DNA of 64,000 bases, taken from NCBI GenBank assembly GCA_963850255.1, contig CAWKLL010000029.1:1-64000 (forward strand), read 5' to 3'. Below, in pieces: positions 32,573 through 42,411 of the stretch (the first letter of the stretch is position 1; every line of letters begins with the position of its first letter). Made by a program: the position numbers and the translations under genes. The notes under the pieces were generated by a model. The model saw only the letters and a program-made list of their open reading frames with translations, ran no database searches and was not told where the DNA came from. This DNA comes from J054 sp963850255 (GTDB lineage: Bacteria > Pseudomonadota > Gammaproteobacteria > Steroidobacterales > GCA-2729495).

Positions 32573-35158
32573 ATGAAAGTATTTCGTAGAGGCCGGTCGC
32601 TCGGCTTGGGCGTTGTCGTCGGCTTGGCGGCAATATTGGTAACAGGCCCGGCCCTGGCGGCCATCGAAGAGATTCGAGTCTCGGCACGAAAGCTGGATGA
32701 AGACCTGCAAAAGGTTCCCGTCGCTATTACTGCCATCGGTGCTGAAGAGATTTCTCGCAAGGGCATCGTGAACCTGGATCGGTTGGTGCAGCAGACGCCC
32801 AGTGTGATACTGGACCGTGGTTTTGGTCCCCAGGACCAGCGCGTGGTCGTGCGCGGACTGTCCCCGACGCGCGGTCGCCAGAACGTGGCCATTTTGCAGG
32901 ATGGTTTCGATATCTCCAGCGAGTCAGTGACCACCGGCGGCGGTTCGCTGCTGATCAACCCCCGTCTTTTCGATCTCGAACGTGTCGAGATCGTAAAAGG
33001 ACCGCAGAACGCCCTGTACGGACGGTCTGCCTTCGCTGGCGCAATTAATTACATCACCCGCAAACCGGGCGATGAATTTCGCGGCCGCGCGGGCGTGCAA
33101 GTGGGTAACTATGGCAACCAGGAAGCCAGCCTGCAGGTATCGGGGCCCATCACCGAGGGCTTTTCCGCGGGTGTGAGCGGCATGATCTGGAGCAATGACG
33201 GCTACTTTGATAATGCTTTTACCGGCGATCGATTGGGCGGTGCCGAAGGGGCCAGTGTCGCGGGGACGCTGGTATTCGAAGCGACGGAAAATCTGTCGAT
33301 CACCGCACGCGTCGAGCACCTTGATGATAAGTTCGGCGCACAGCCGTTCCTCAATATGCCGGTTAATAACACCTTTGCCGTTCCGCAGGCAGCTTTGGAC
33401 CTTGGGCTCACGGCTTTTCCCACCATTGACGGGGTGAACGGCGACGCGATCAGCGCCAGCGATATGCAGCCGAGCATGACCGAGGAATCACGCACTTGTT
33501 CGGATCCTCTCGACGCGTCGACTTGTGACGACTTTATTGGCACCGAGCGCCAGATTACTCGCGGTACGTTGACCCTCGACTGGGATCTCGGCGGTGTTCA
33601 GTTCACCTCCCTGACGCAGTTCGCAAACTCCGAGACTTTTATCAGTCAGGGTGGCGATGACACGTCTGCCGCCGAATCCCTGGTGGTCCAGGAAATCCGG
33701 CAAAACCGGGAGACGGATCTCTTCAGCCAGGAGTTCCGACTGTCGTCAAATTCCACCGGGCCCTTGCAGTGGGTGGTTGGCGGCCTTTACTGGCAGGAAG
33801 ACGTGCGCCTGGTTGACGGTGGGTATACCTGTATTAACTATACCGACCTGTTTGCTGGCTTTCCGAATGGTCCCCAGCCCTGCGGTCCCTCCATGGCACT
33901 GATAGGCGTAGATCCGGGCGCGCCGTTCAACCCGGCTCGCCTGGAGCGAGATACCGAGCACTACTCGATATATGGTCTGGTCGAGTGGGAGTTCATCGAG
34001 AACTTCAGAGTGGCCTTTGAAGCGCGCCAGGTCTGGGAAGAACTTGCTGTTGGCGGTCCCGACTTCGATCGGAACTTGTTCGACCCGTCCGGTACGCTGT
34101 GTATTTTCTTCGGCTGCACTCCCGGCCCGCAGCAGGGTCCCGGCACAATTAATGGTGTAACCACTGCGCCGAACATTGGCCGCGCCACGGAAGACGATGA
34201 CTTCTTCGCGCCGAAGGTAACCCTGACCTGGAATGCGTCGGACAGCGGGTTGCTGTATGCGTCCTTTGCCGAATCCTTCAAGCCCAAGGGCATCTCGCTG
34301 ATCAACGGTGGCGCCGGCAGATTCTTCGACGCATCGTGCGGAACTGCAACAAATCCGGATTGCGTAGATCCGGTGGCTGACAAACGTTTCGACCAGGAGC
34401 GACTGGATGTTTACGAACTCGGCTTCAAGTCTGGCTGGGCCGACAACCGTGTCCAGCTGAACGGGGCATTCTTCTTCCAGGATTTCAAGAACAAGCAGGT
34501 TTCCCAGCAGGTCGTTGATCCGGCCACCGGCTTGCTGCAGCCGCGCGTAGTGAACGCCGGTAAGGCAGAGGTGCTGGGTTTCGAAGTCGACGTCCTGTGG
34601 GTGCCAACGGACAACCTGTCCATGTCGCTGGGCTATACCTTCCTGGATGCGGAGTACAAGGAATACGACCAGTTTACGACTAGTCCGGCTGCACCCTCCT
34701 ACGTCGGCAATTGCACGCCGGCTGTCCAGGAAACGGCAACCGGAGACGTAGACGGCTGCAGCGTCGACTACTCAGGCAACACACTGGAGGGAGTGGCGGA
34801 GAATGCGCTGGTCGGCAACGCGCGCTGGCAGAGCCCGCTGGTGGGGGAAACGGACTGGTTCCTGGAGGGTGACTTCCAGTTCCAGGATGATCGCTTCTCG
34901 AGTGATCAGAACACCCTGGTGTTCCCGTCGTTCTGGCAGTTCAATTTCCGCACGGGCATCACCAGCGATAACCTCGATCTGACCTTCTTCGTGGACAACG
35001 CGTTTGATGACGACACGACTCGCACAGGCGTTGCCGTCGGCGATATCGTGTTCTTCGCACTGGATCAGGAACAGCGCTTCATTAACCGTGGTCGTCTGTA
35101 TGCCACAGATCCGCGCACCTTCGGCGTGCGGATGAACTACCGCTTCGGCGCGAAATAG
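32573..35158 (+). CDS. TonB-dependent outer-membrane receptor
   Basis: 861-aa outer-membrane receptor for energised uptake. The ATG at 32573 follows AGGGGGAA; earlier in-frame codons are not plausible. Signal peptide ~1-30 (VVGLAAILVTGPALA), then IEEIRVSARK as a possible TonB box. Plug domain ~35-160: PVAITAIGAEEISRKGI, NLDRLVQQTPSV, RGLSPTRGRQNVAILQDG, VEIVKGPQNALYGRSAFAGAIN. The rest is a ~22-strand barrel ending RTFGVRMNYRFGAK with terminal aromatic pattern. The subfamily resembles receptors of marine and sphingomonad-like bacteria for organic molecules rather than known siderophore receptors; ligand unknown. Followed by a strong terminator. Confidence 0.95.
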   Translation: MKVFRRGRSLGLGVVVGLAAILVTGPALAAIEEIRVSARKLDEDLQKVPVAITAIGAEEISRKGIVNLDRLVQQTPSVILDRGFGPQDQRVVVRGLSPTRGRQNVAILQDGFDISSESVTTGGGSLLINPRLFDLERVEIVKGPQNALYGRSAFAGAINYITRKPGDEFRGRAGVQVGNYGNQEASLQVSGPITEGFSAGVSGMIWSNDGYFDNAFTGDRLGGAEGASVAGTLVFEATENLSITARVEHLDDKFGAQPFLNMPVNNTFAVPQAALDLGLTAFPTIDGVNGDAISASDMQPSMTEESRTCSDPLDASTCDDFIGTERQITRGTLTLDWDLGGVQFTSLTQFANSETFISQGGDDTSAAESLVVQEIRQNRETDLFSQEFRLSSNSTGPLQWVVGGLYWQEDVRLVDGGYTCINYTDLFAGFPNGPQPCGPSMALIGVDPGAPFNPARLERDTEHYSIYGLVEWEFIENFRVAFEARQVWEELAVGGPDFDRNLFDPSGTLCIFFGCTPGPQQGPGTINGVTTAPNIGRATEDDDFFAPKVTLTWNASDSGLLYASFAESFKPKGISLINGGAGRFFDASCGTATNPDCVDPVADKRFDQERLDVYELGFKSGWADNRVQLNGAFFFQDFKNKQVSQQVVDPATGLLQPRVVNAGKAEVLGFEVDVLWVPTDNLSMSLGYTFLDAEYKEYDQFTTSPAAPSYVGNCTPAVQETATGDVDGCSVDYSGNTLEGVAENALVGNARWQSPLVGETDWFLEGDFQFQDDRFSSDQNTLVFPSFWQFNFRTGITSDNLDLTFFVDNAFDDDTTRTGVAVGDIVFFALDQEQRFINRGRLYATDPRTFGVRMNYRFGAK

Positions 35159-35181
35159 TCCGAAGTCTTTAGCTACGAACC

Positions 35182-35217
35182 AGGCCGCGCCAGGCAACTG
35201 GCGCGGCCTTTTCTTTG
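35182..35217 (+). terminator. Rho-independent terminator after TonB receptor
   Basis: Twelve-base stem AGGCCGCGCCAG / CTGGCGCGGCCT with GCAA loop, followed by TTTTCTTT. One of the clearest terminators in the window. Confidence 0.9.
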
Positions 35218-35290
35218 CGTCCGGCAGATGGCCGCCGGGCGCTGACTCGGGGTATTACACTGCGGTTTCGAATCGAATGCGGAAACGCTG

Positions 35291-36943
35291 ATGAAAGCCG
35301 AAATCTTTTGTTTGTCCTTGTTATTGTCGCTCACCGTCTGCGCGGAATCACCAATAAGCTTCAGCGATCAGGCCGAGGCGCTGGGTATGGCGGATCTCGC
35401 CGTAAACAGTACCGGGCCCAGCTTCGTTGACTACGACAACGATGGCGACCTGGACATCTACGTGCCCACCGAGGCGCATCAGCCCGGCCAGGGCAATCGC
35501 CTGTATGAAAACCTGGGCGAGGGTAGCTATAAGGATGTTGCCCGGGCGCGCGGCCTGGATAATGGCGCGGCTTTGTCGCGCGGCGTGAGTTGGGGCGACT
35601 ACGATCGTGACGGTGATCAGGATGTGATGGTTTCCAATATGCGCTCCAGTCGCGGCGCCGAAATTGTCCCCAGTACGCTGTTCAAGAACCTGCTGGCGGA
35701 AACGGGCCGGCCCGACTTCATTAATGTCACGCGTGCAGCCGGCATTATGCGTAAGGACCGCCTGCTGGACCTGCGCTATGGCGGCATCAGTGTTACCGGC
35801 GGCGGCGTGGGCTGGGCCGACTACGACAACGACGGCTACCTGGATCTGTTCTGGAAAGCGCCGGACGAGGGCACGGAGAACGCGCTGTTCCATAACAACG
35901 GTGACGGCAGTTTTACCGACGTCACCCAGGCCAGCGGCGCGACCATTGTTGACAAAGTCGACAAAGACAATGCCCAGGGCTCACCCAGCTGGACGGATGT
36001 AAATCAGGACGGCTATGTCGATCTGCTGGTTACCGTGGAAGGGGCGGCCAACACGCTGTTTATTAATAACGGTGACGGGACTTTTCGCGATGTCACACGC
36101 AGTCGCAAGGCGCCTTCAGGGACGGCGTTTCTAAATCCAGGCAACGCCCAGGGCGCCTGTGTTGGCGATCTTGATAACGACGGCGACATGGACTTCTATA
36201 TCCCCAATGCGGATCAGGGTAACCGGGTAATTCTGAGTCGCCTGGCGGAAACGGGCGAGGTGAGTTTCGACGACATTACCCTGGCCTCGGGCGCAGATGA
36301 CGCCGGTGGCGCACGTGGCTGCACCCTGGCTGATTTCGACAACGACGGCTGGCTGGATATCTATGTCAATAACGGCGGCTTGTCGAACATGCTGATCAAC
36401 GACGTCATTCGCATGCCGGCCTTCGTGCAGTTTTATATTGCCTGGGAGCCCGCTGCCAACAAACTGTTCCGCAATAATCGCGACGGCAGTTTCACGGACA
36501 TCACCGCTGATTCCGGTGCAGAGGGTTTAGGTATCGGCAGTGGCGTGGGCTGGGCCGACCTGAATGATGATGGTTTTGCTGACTTGTTCGCGACCAACCG
36601 AACCTATTACAGCCGCGGTCAGCAAGTGGGCGACAGCAACCGCAATTTCGTGTTGCTGAACAAAGGCAACCCGCATGCCTGGCTGCGGGTGCGGCTTAAG
36701 GGCACTAAAAGCAATCCCAATGCCTATGGTGCGCGGGTACGCTTGTTCGCCGGTGAGCTGGTACAGACCCGCGAGCTAAGCAGCTCGCATGGTTACAACT
36801 CGGGCGAAGACCCTCGGCTGCTATTCGGTCTGGGCGACCTGAAGCGGGCAGACAAGCTGGAGGTGACCTGGCCGGGTGGTCGCGTTCAGGTGCTTGAATC
36901 GCCGCCGCTGCGTACCACCGTTACCGTCACGGAGCCGGGCTAG
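35291..36943 (+). CDS. FG-GAP/VCBS repeat protein with ASPIC/UnbV C-terminal domain
   Basis: 550-aa predicted secreted beta-propeller-like protein. Signal peptide ~1-18 (FCLSLLLSLTVCA). Repeated calcium-loop signatures of the form DxDxDGxxD: DYDNDGDLDIYV, DYDRDGDQDVMV, DYDNDGYLDLFW, DVNQDGYVDLLV, DLDNDGDMDFYI, DFDNDGWLDIYV, DLNDDGFADLFA. The C-terminal ~110 residues (NPHAWLRVRLKGTKSNPNAYGARV to SSHGYNSGEDPRLLFGLG) are the ASPIC/UnbV domain. Such CRTAC1-type proteins often occur beside TonB receptors; function is unproven. The stop codon overlaps that of the opposing paraoxonase-like gene (CTAG). Confidence 0.93.
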   Translation: MKAEIFCLSLLLSLTVCAESPISFSDQAEALGMADLAVNSTGPSFVDYDNDGDLDIYVPTEAHQPGQGNRLYENLGEGSYKDVARARGLDNGAALSRGVSWGDYDRDGDQDVMVSNMRSSRGAEIVPSTLFKNLLAETGRPDFINVTRAAGIMRKDRLLDLRYGGISVTGGGVGWADYDNDGYLDLFWKAPDEGTENALFHNNGDGSFTDVTQASGATIVDKVDKDNAQGSPSWTDVNQDGYVDLLVTVEGAANTLFINNGDGTFRDVTRSRKAPSGTAFLNPGNAQGACVGDLDNDGDMDFYIPNADQGNRVILSRLAETGEVSFDDITLASGADDAGGARGCTLADFDNDGWLDIYVNNGGLSNMLINDVIRMPAFVQFYIAWEPAANKLFRNNRDGSFTDITADSGAEGLGIGSGVGWADLNDDGFADLFATNRTYYSRGQQVGDSNRNFVLLNKGNPHAWLRVRLKGTKSNPNAYGARVRLFAGELVQTRELSSSHGYNSGEDPRLLFGLGDLKRADKLEVTWPGGRVQVLESPPLRTTVTVTEPG

Positions 36944-38019
36944 GTCTCAGCGTCCATACGGCATACCAGTATGCGCCGCTCGGTAATAGAGCCGACCAGT
37001 AATAAATCTTTGTAGTTAACGCCCACGCTACTGGCCGAGAATTCCTCACCATTGTCGAGGTAGATGTCTTCGCGTCCGTTGGCGCCGCCGGCTGAATTCA
37101 GCGATATCTTCATGACCTGCGAGGGTGCCGGCTTACCGGCAGTGAAGTGTTGAATCAGTTTCAAGGTGTTGGCGTGCGCGCCGACCCAGAGATCGCCCTG
37201 GTCATCGACGTCGATATTGTCCGGCGATGAGCCGACGGGAATTTTGGTAACTTCGCGAACCGCGCCTTTTGCGCTGTCGCGCTTCAGAACGCGCAGGCGT
37301 TGCGCGGAGGTCTCGGCGACAAACAGGTATTGCCCGTCTGCAGAGACATTGATGCCGCCGCCCGAGGCGATATTGTCCAGCACCACCTCGACGCTATTGT
37401 CGTTGACGTAGGCCAGCGGTGAGGCGCCGATGCCAAGTTGCTGAAGCGCGCTACCGATGCCGTTGGTGGCCTTGTCATTGGCTACATAAAATTGTGCCGG
37501 ACCCACCGCGACCAGATCATTGGGCGATATGAAGGCCTTATCGCTCCAGGTGCGCTGATGTTCAAATCGCCCGGGCGCTGTTTCCAGGAATAGCTCAACC
37601 ATCTCCGGCGCGCTGCCGCGATTCACGGGGTGATTCAGGGCAAACAGGAAACGCTGGCCAGAGTCGTCGATAAACAAACTCAGTCCGTGTGGCCGGAAAT
37701 GCTTCGGCTTGGTCAGCAGCGCGGTTTCTGCCACCAGCGGGCTGGCGTTCAGGTCGACCACGGCCACGGTGCCCTGCAGGTCGGTGCGGCCTTCCACCAG
37801 GCCCTTGCGGTCGAGCAGCGACAAGTAGGCCAGGCCACGTTCGCGATCAACCAGGATATCCTCGGCGCTGGCGCCCAGCTCCAGTGATTCGCAGCTGCCG
37901 GCGAATTGCGGTTCTACCTGGCGAAAAAAGCTGCCACGCCAGGCCACCACGGCGGTGAATACCAGGCTGATCAGCACCAGCCAGCCGAGCAGCTTGAAAA
38001 TCGTCTTGAGTATGCGCAT
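36940..38019 (-). CDS. Paraoxonase/arylesterase-like beta-propeller, membrane anchored
   Basis: 359 aa with an N-terminal membrane anchor (~10-28), probably facing the periplasm. It matches animal serum paraoxonases over the propeller: Glu53-Asp54 in SAEDILVD, His111 in FRPHGLSLF, His130 in ALNHP, Asn167-Asp168 in SPNDLVAVGP, Asn224 in GGINVSADGQYLF, Asp267-Asn268 in SPDNIDVDDQGDLWVG. These equal the catalytic calcium ligands and histidines of PON1. Family enzymes hydrolyse lactones and aryl esters; lactonase activity is inferred. Single gene on the minus strand within a plus-strand island. Confidence 0.85.
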   Translation of the reverse strand: MRILKTIFKLLGWLVLISLVFTAVVAWRGSFFRQVEPQFAGSCESLELGASAEDILVDRERGLAYLSLLDRKGLVEGRTDLQGTVAVVDLNASPLVAETALLTKPKHFRPHGLSLFIDDSGQRFLFALNHPVNRGSAPEMVELFLETAPGRFEHQRTWSDKAFISPNDLVAVGPAQFYVANDKATNGIGSALQQLGIGASPLAYVNDNSVEVVLDNIASGGGINVSADGQYLFVAETSAQRLRVLKRDSAKGAVREVTKIPVGSSPDNIDVDDQGDLWVGAHANTLKLIQHFTAGKPAPSQVMKISLNSAGGANGREDIYLDNGEEFSASSVGVNYKDLLLVGSITERRILVCRMDAET

Positions 38020-38275
38020 GGAACTCTCCAGTGAACCGGCCCGCCCGGCGTTTGCCGGCGGCAGACCTGCCGGCGCCGTATTCTAGCCGCCTGGTGGTGT
38101 GATTCGGCAATCCCGGCGTGGCCGCGAATCCGCCTGGCAACCTGCTGCGGAAACCCATAGCGGTGACTATCTGCGGCTGTAATCACTTGTTGGTCATCCG
38201 CAGGCGCAGAGATTGTGCGCCAGCGGGCCATCGAACAACATCCAGCCTGGCCGCTATCGGCCCCGGGGAATATTT

Positions 38276-39613
38276 ATGGCAACGCCTACAGAAGCGGCCA
38301 ACATCGACGAAAGCGGCATGAAGTTCGGCCCGCTGCGCATGCAGCCCTTCGTTACGCCGAAAAACCTGTTTGCGCTCTATTTCGCATCCTTCTTCGGGAT
38401 CGCGAGCATGAGTTTCATCAATACCAGTCAGCCCTACATTCTGACGGAGATCATGAACATCCCCCTGGGCGAGCAGGGTACCTTGTCGGGTCGCCTGACC
38501 ATCATCCAGGAAATCACGCTGCTGATCCTGCTGGGGCCGGTGGGCGCCTTGTCGGATAAATTCGGCCGCAAGCCGATCTACGTGGCGCGCGTTTGTGTTT
38601 CTGGGGCTCGCCTACTTTCTTTATCCGCATGGCCAGCACCGTGCTGATGCTGTTTATGTTTCGCATGATCTTTGCCGTCGGCGTGTCGGCGAACTCTGTG
38701 ATGCTGCCGGCTGTGGCCAACGACTACACCCAGGAGCACTGTCGCGCGAAAATGATTGCCTCTTGCTTCATTTTTAACGGCCTCGGCCTGGTGGTGCTGA
38801 TTTCCTTGCTGCGCGGACTGCCGGTGCGTTTTACCGAGATGGGTATCGACGCGGTGACTGCGGGTCAGTACTGGCTGTGGACCATGTCCGGAATTTGCCT
38901 GGTGGTCGCCGTCGTGCTGTCTTTGTTTCTGTCCCCGGGCGCGCCTAAACAGCTGGGCAAACGTGATCCGTTGCTGGCCACGTTAAAGGTTGGACTAAAA
39001 GCCGCCCGCAATGGCCGCATCCTGCTCGCTTACGCCGCCGCCAGCGTGTCGCGCGGCGACTTGTCCGTGATGAGCACTTTTTTCACTTTGTGGCTGACCC
39101 AGGTGGGTATTGCGCAGGGTATGTCTACGGCCGAGGCAAGCCGCACCGCGCTGACCTTCTATGTGGTCGTACAGGGCTTTGCGCTTACCCTGGGCGCCGA
39201 TCGCGGGTTACATGCTTGACCGCATAGATCGGGTGCTCGGCCTGGCCATGGCCATGGCCATCGGCGCCATCGGCTACGGCTCGCTGTTCCTGCTGGGTAA
39301 CCCGCTGGGTAACTGGATGTATCTGTGCGCAGGGCTGATCGGTATGGCCGAGATGACTGCGAACCTGTCGGCTACTTCGCTGATCGGCAAGGAAGCGCCC
39401 GAGCGTGGTCGCGGCGCGGTGCTGGGCACCTGGACCTGGTTTGGTGCGCTGGGCATCCTGATTGTTGCGCTGGTGGGCGGCTATCTGTTTGATAACGTCA
39501 GTCAGATTGGGCCGTTTATGTTCGTGGCCGCGGCGAATTTCGCCTTGTTGCTGTGGGCCCTGAGCATCATGTATCGCAAGCGTGGCAGGGCACAGCCGGT
39601 ACTATCGGAATGA
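38276..39613 (+). CDS. MFS transporter, three apparent +1 frameshifts
   Basis: Major facilitator transporter related along its length to the MFS gene at 42.4-43.7 kb. Start ATG 38276 after GGGGAA. Frame 1 part: GIASMSFINTSQPYIL to SDKFGRKPIYVA (the DRxGR loop between helices 2 and 3). Then an insertion near 38586-38591 shifts to FVFLGLAYFLYP; an extra C at 38628 shifts to MASTVLMLFMFRMIFAVG; an extra G at 39199 shifts to IAGYMLDRIDRVLGLAMAM up to the stop at 39613. The three insertions sum to one codon. Corrected length ~444 aa with 12 predicted helices. Probably intact in the organism. Confidence 0.85.
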
Positions 39614-39691
39614 GATAGCGGCAAGTTGCGCTGTAAATTTTCAGCAGCGATGATCAATTTCATACCTTAAATACTGAAGAGGCACGACAAG

Positions 39692-40690
39692 ATGCAGCAT
39701 CAACGCAGAGACCTGCTGAAATCCTTCGCCAGCGTAGGTGCCTTTGGCGCCATGACGGCCGCTATGGGCGGGATGAGCCAGCAGGCGCAGGCCAAACTCG
39801 CCTCGAATTCGAAGTACGGTGTCGGTCCGGCCCTGGAAGGCCCGTATCTGAACCTGCGCACTGGCCGCGGCAATCAACTGGCCTATGCCCGCTTGCAGAG
39901 TGATATCGACTTCGGCAAGCAGAAGTATTTCTGGTTCAAAGGCTATGTGGCCGGCAACCGACCGACTAAAAAGATTGACGATTTGTTTGGCGCCCAGGGT
40001 TTTGGCGTTATTCGCCTCAACGAGCGTGAAGATGGTGTGATCGAGCGCATGTGCCGGGAAATTATTCTGTATACGGATCTGCGCACCGGCGAAGTTCTGG
40101 ATGAGTGGTACAACCCCTACATGGACGAGACTGTCAAAGTCGTGCAGGTTGATAACGACCCCTACAATTACACCATCGAGGAATTTTTCCCGGCACCGCC
40201 GGAATTTGGTGGCCTGAATAAAGAAAAAGCACCGCCGCGCGTGCCCTTCGTATTGCCCTGGTATCAACACGGTGACTGGCTGGAAATGGAACTGCATATC
40301 CACCTGGCCTATCCCAGCGCCTTGCAGCCTGATGAATGGCCGCGCGAGTCTGCCGGTCCGATTAATCAGGTGTCCGAGATGTTTGCGCATCACGTGAAGG
40401 CCGAGGATATGCAGAACCCGGATATCACCAGCCTCGACTACCGAGGTACCTGGAACCGGGTGACGCCGTGGCTGCCGTGGATGCTGATGGGTCAACAGCC
40501 CGGTCATTGCCAGTACCAGTGCTTCATGGGTACCGCGGATCATCCGGGCGATGTGCTTTCGCGGTCGGCTGTGGACTATGCCGAAAAGAATTACGCCAAG
40601 TATTTCGAAGCGCCCACGAACATGGACGGCGAGAGTCTTTCCAGTCTCGAGCGCTATGCCATGGAGCAGAAGCCGGCACCGGCCAGATAA
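39692..40690 (+). CDS. Tat-exported DUF1838 family protein
   Basis: 332 aa. The first ~35 residues (QHQRRDLLKSFASVGAFGAMTAA, ending in QAQAK) form a twin-arginine signal. The body carries conserved-looking stretches DEWYNPYMDETVKVVQVDNDPYNY, FVLPWYQHGDWLEMELHIHLAYP and WTRVTPW-like WNRVTPWLPWML, which I associate with DUF1838. No catalytic role is established. GAGG ribosome site precedes the ATG. It sits between two related MFS genes and directly before an aldehyde dehydrogenase, which suggests a periplasmic step or binding role in the same pathway. Confidence 0.82.
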   Translation: MQHQRRDLLKSFASVGAFGAMTAAMGGMSQQAQAKLASNSKYGVGPALEGPYLNLRTGRGNQLAYARLQSDIDFGKQKYFWFKGYVAGNRPTKKIDDLFGAQGFGVIRLNEREDGVIERMCREIILYTDLRTGEVLDEWYNPYMDETVKVVQVDNDPYNYTIEEFFPAPPEFGGLNKEKAPPRVPFVLPWYQHGDWLEMELHIHLAYPSALQPDEWPRESAGPINQVSEMFAHHVKAEDMQNPDITSLDYRGTWNRVTPWLPWMLMGQQPGHCQYQCFMGTADHPGDVLSRSAVDYAEKNYAKYFEAPTNMDGESLSSLERYAMEQKPAPAR

Positions 40691-40913
40691 AGCGCTAGTG
40701 GCCGCCGGCAGTTGTCAAAACGGCCTGAGTTCGCTCCCAGGCCCTTCGGCGGTCTGTTTCCGCAATTGTCAGGGTGTCCCATGGTTAAGCGCTGATCGAC
40801 TGCGACCTTTTGTCGCAAGCCGGCGCCGTCAGGTGAACCGCGCTGGTCGGGGTTCTTTCAGCACTGCGGGTACTTGCCTACATTAGCTCGCAAACAGGGT
40901 GGTGGGGAATCCA

Positions 40914-42365
40914 GTGACGCTAGAGTTCGGCGACAGGCCGATGTTCATCGGTGGCCAATTTGAAGCCAGCGACAGCGGCGAATGGATGGAGTCCGTCAAT
41001 CCGGCCACCGAGGTCGCGCATGGGCGGGTGCCGGCCGGCACCGTAAGTGATGTTGATCGCGCAGTGCAGGCGGCAGAAGCCGCGCAGCCGGGCTGGAACG
41101 CGCTGTCGGTGCTGGAGCGCGGCAGGCTGTTGCGCCAGCTGGGCGAGGAAATGCACAAGCGTGCCGATGAAATCGTGCCGCTGGAGGCTGCCGATACCGG
41201 CAACACCATTCACAGTCTCGGCGGCGATATCGTGCTGGCGTCAGCCTACCTGGATTTCATCTCCGGTCTCGGCATGGAGATCAAAGGCGAAAGCGTTCCG
41301 GCAACGCCGAACAATCTGCATTTCACCCTGCGCCAGCCCTACGGCGTGGTTGGACGCATTGTGCCCTTCAATCATCCCTTCCTGTTTGCAGCGGCCCACC
41401 TGGGTGCGCCCCTGATGGCCGGCAATACCGTGGTGCTGAAATCGCCGGATCAAAGCCCCTTGTCGGCACACTTGATGGCGGAAATTTGCCAGCAGGTTTT
41501 GCCACCGGGCGTGGCAAACATTGTTTCCGGGGTCGGCCAGTTGGTCGGCGATGCCATCGTTCGTCACCCGCGCGTGCGCCGCATTGGTTTTACCGGCTCG
41601 GTGCCAACGGGTATGGCGATTCAGCGTTCAGCGGCAGAAGTTGGTATCAAACACATCAGCCTTGAGCTGGGTGGCAAGAACCCCTTGATCGCATTTCCGG
41701 ATGCCGATCCCCAGGCCGTGGCCAGGGCCGCCGTGGCCGGGATGAATTTTGCCTGGTCGGGCCAGTCCTGCGGTTCCACCAGCCGATTGCTGTTGCACGA
41801 ATCCCTGCATGACGAAGTGCTAGCCTCGGTGGTTGAGCAGGTAAAGGCCATTCGCCTGGGCGATCCGCGTGATCCCGAGGCGCAGATGGGGCCGGTGAAT
41901 TCCGCCGGACACTATCGCCATGTCACTGGCATGATCGCGTCTGCTCGCGAGGAACAGGCGCAAATTCTCACCGGTGGCCAACGTCCCGCCGGTGCCGCCT
42001 TCGAGCGTGGCTATTGGGTTGAGCCGACGGTTATCGGTGGCGTGCAGCCCGACATGCGTATTGCCCGCGAAGAGGTTTTCGGTCCGGTGCTCAGCGTCTT
42101 GAAGTGGCGCGATCGCGACGAGGTGCTGAAGATCGCCAACGGCACCGATCTGGGCCTGACGGCCGCTGTCTGGACCAACGATGTGACCACGGCTATGACC
42201 ATGGCCCGGGAACTGAACTGCGGCCTGGTCTGGATTAACGGTGGCGGGCGACATTTTATGGGTACCGGTTTTGCCGGCTGGGGCGACTCAGGCCTGGGTC
42301 GTGAGGAATGCCTTGAGGAAGTCCTGAGTTATACGCGCTCAAAATCCATACATGTCATGTTATGA
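40914..42365 (+). CDS. Aldehyde dehydrogenase (NAD(P)+)
   Basis: 483 aa from the GTG at 40914, which has GGGG nine bases upstream; in-frame GTGs at 40899 and 40902 are alternatives. Oxidises an aldehyde to an acid. Seen: PFNHPFLFAAAHLGAPLMAGNTVVLKSPDQSPLSA cofactor region in pieces, FTGSVPTGM, general-base Glu in SLELGGKNP, nucleophilic Cys in SGQSCGSTSR, EEVFGPVLSV. Closest pattern is the betaine-aldehyde/benzaldehyde-type group; substrate unknown. The next MFS gene overlaps or follows closely. The 223-base gap before it holds a small inverted repeat (TGCGAC CTTTT GTCGCA, 40801-40817). Confidence 0.94.
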   Translation: MTLEFGDRPMFIGGQFEASDSGEWMESVNPATEVAHGRVPAGTVSDVDRAVQAAEAAQPGWNALSVLERGRLLRQLGEEMHKRADEIVPLEAADTGNTIHSLGGDIVLASAYLDFISGLGMEIKGESVPATPNNLHFTLRQPYGVVGRIVPFNHPFLFAAAHLGAPLMAGNTVVLKSPDQSPLSAHLMAEICQQVLPPGVANIVSGVGQLVGDAIVRHPRVRRIGFTGSVPTGMAIQRSAAEVGIKHISLELGGKNPLIAFPDADPQAVARAAVAGMNFAWSGQSCGSTSRLLLHESLHDEVLASVVEQVKAIRLGDPRDPEAQMGPVNSAGHYRHVTGMIASAREEQAQILTGGQRPAGAAFERGYWVEPTVIGGVQPDMRIAREEVFGPVLSVLKWRDRDEVLKIANGTDLGLTAAVWTNDVTTAMTMARELNCGLVWINGGGRHFMGTGFAGWGDSGLGREECLEEVLSYTRSKSIHVML

Positions 42366-42411
42366 ATCGGGTAAAAAAACACACGGCCATCATCTGGCCA
42401 AGGAACAATTT

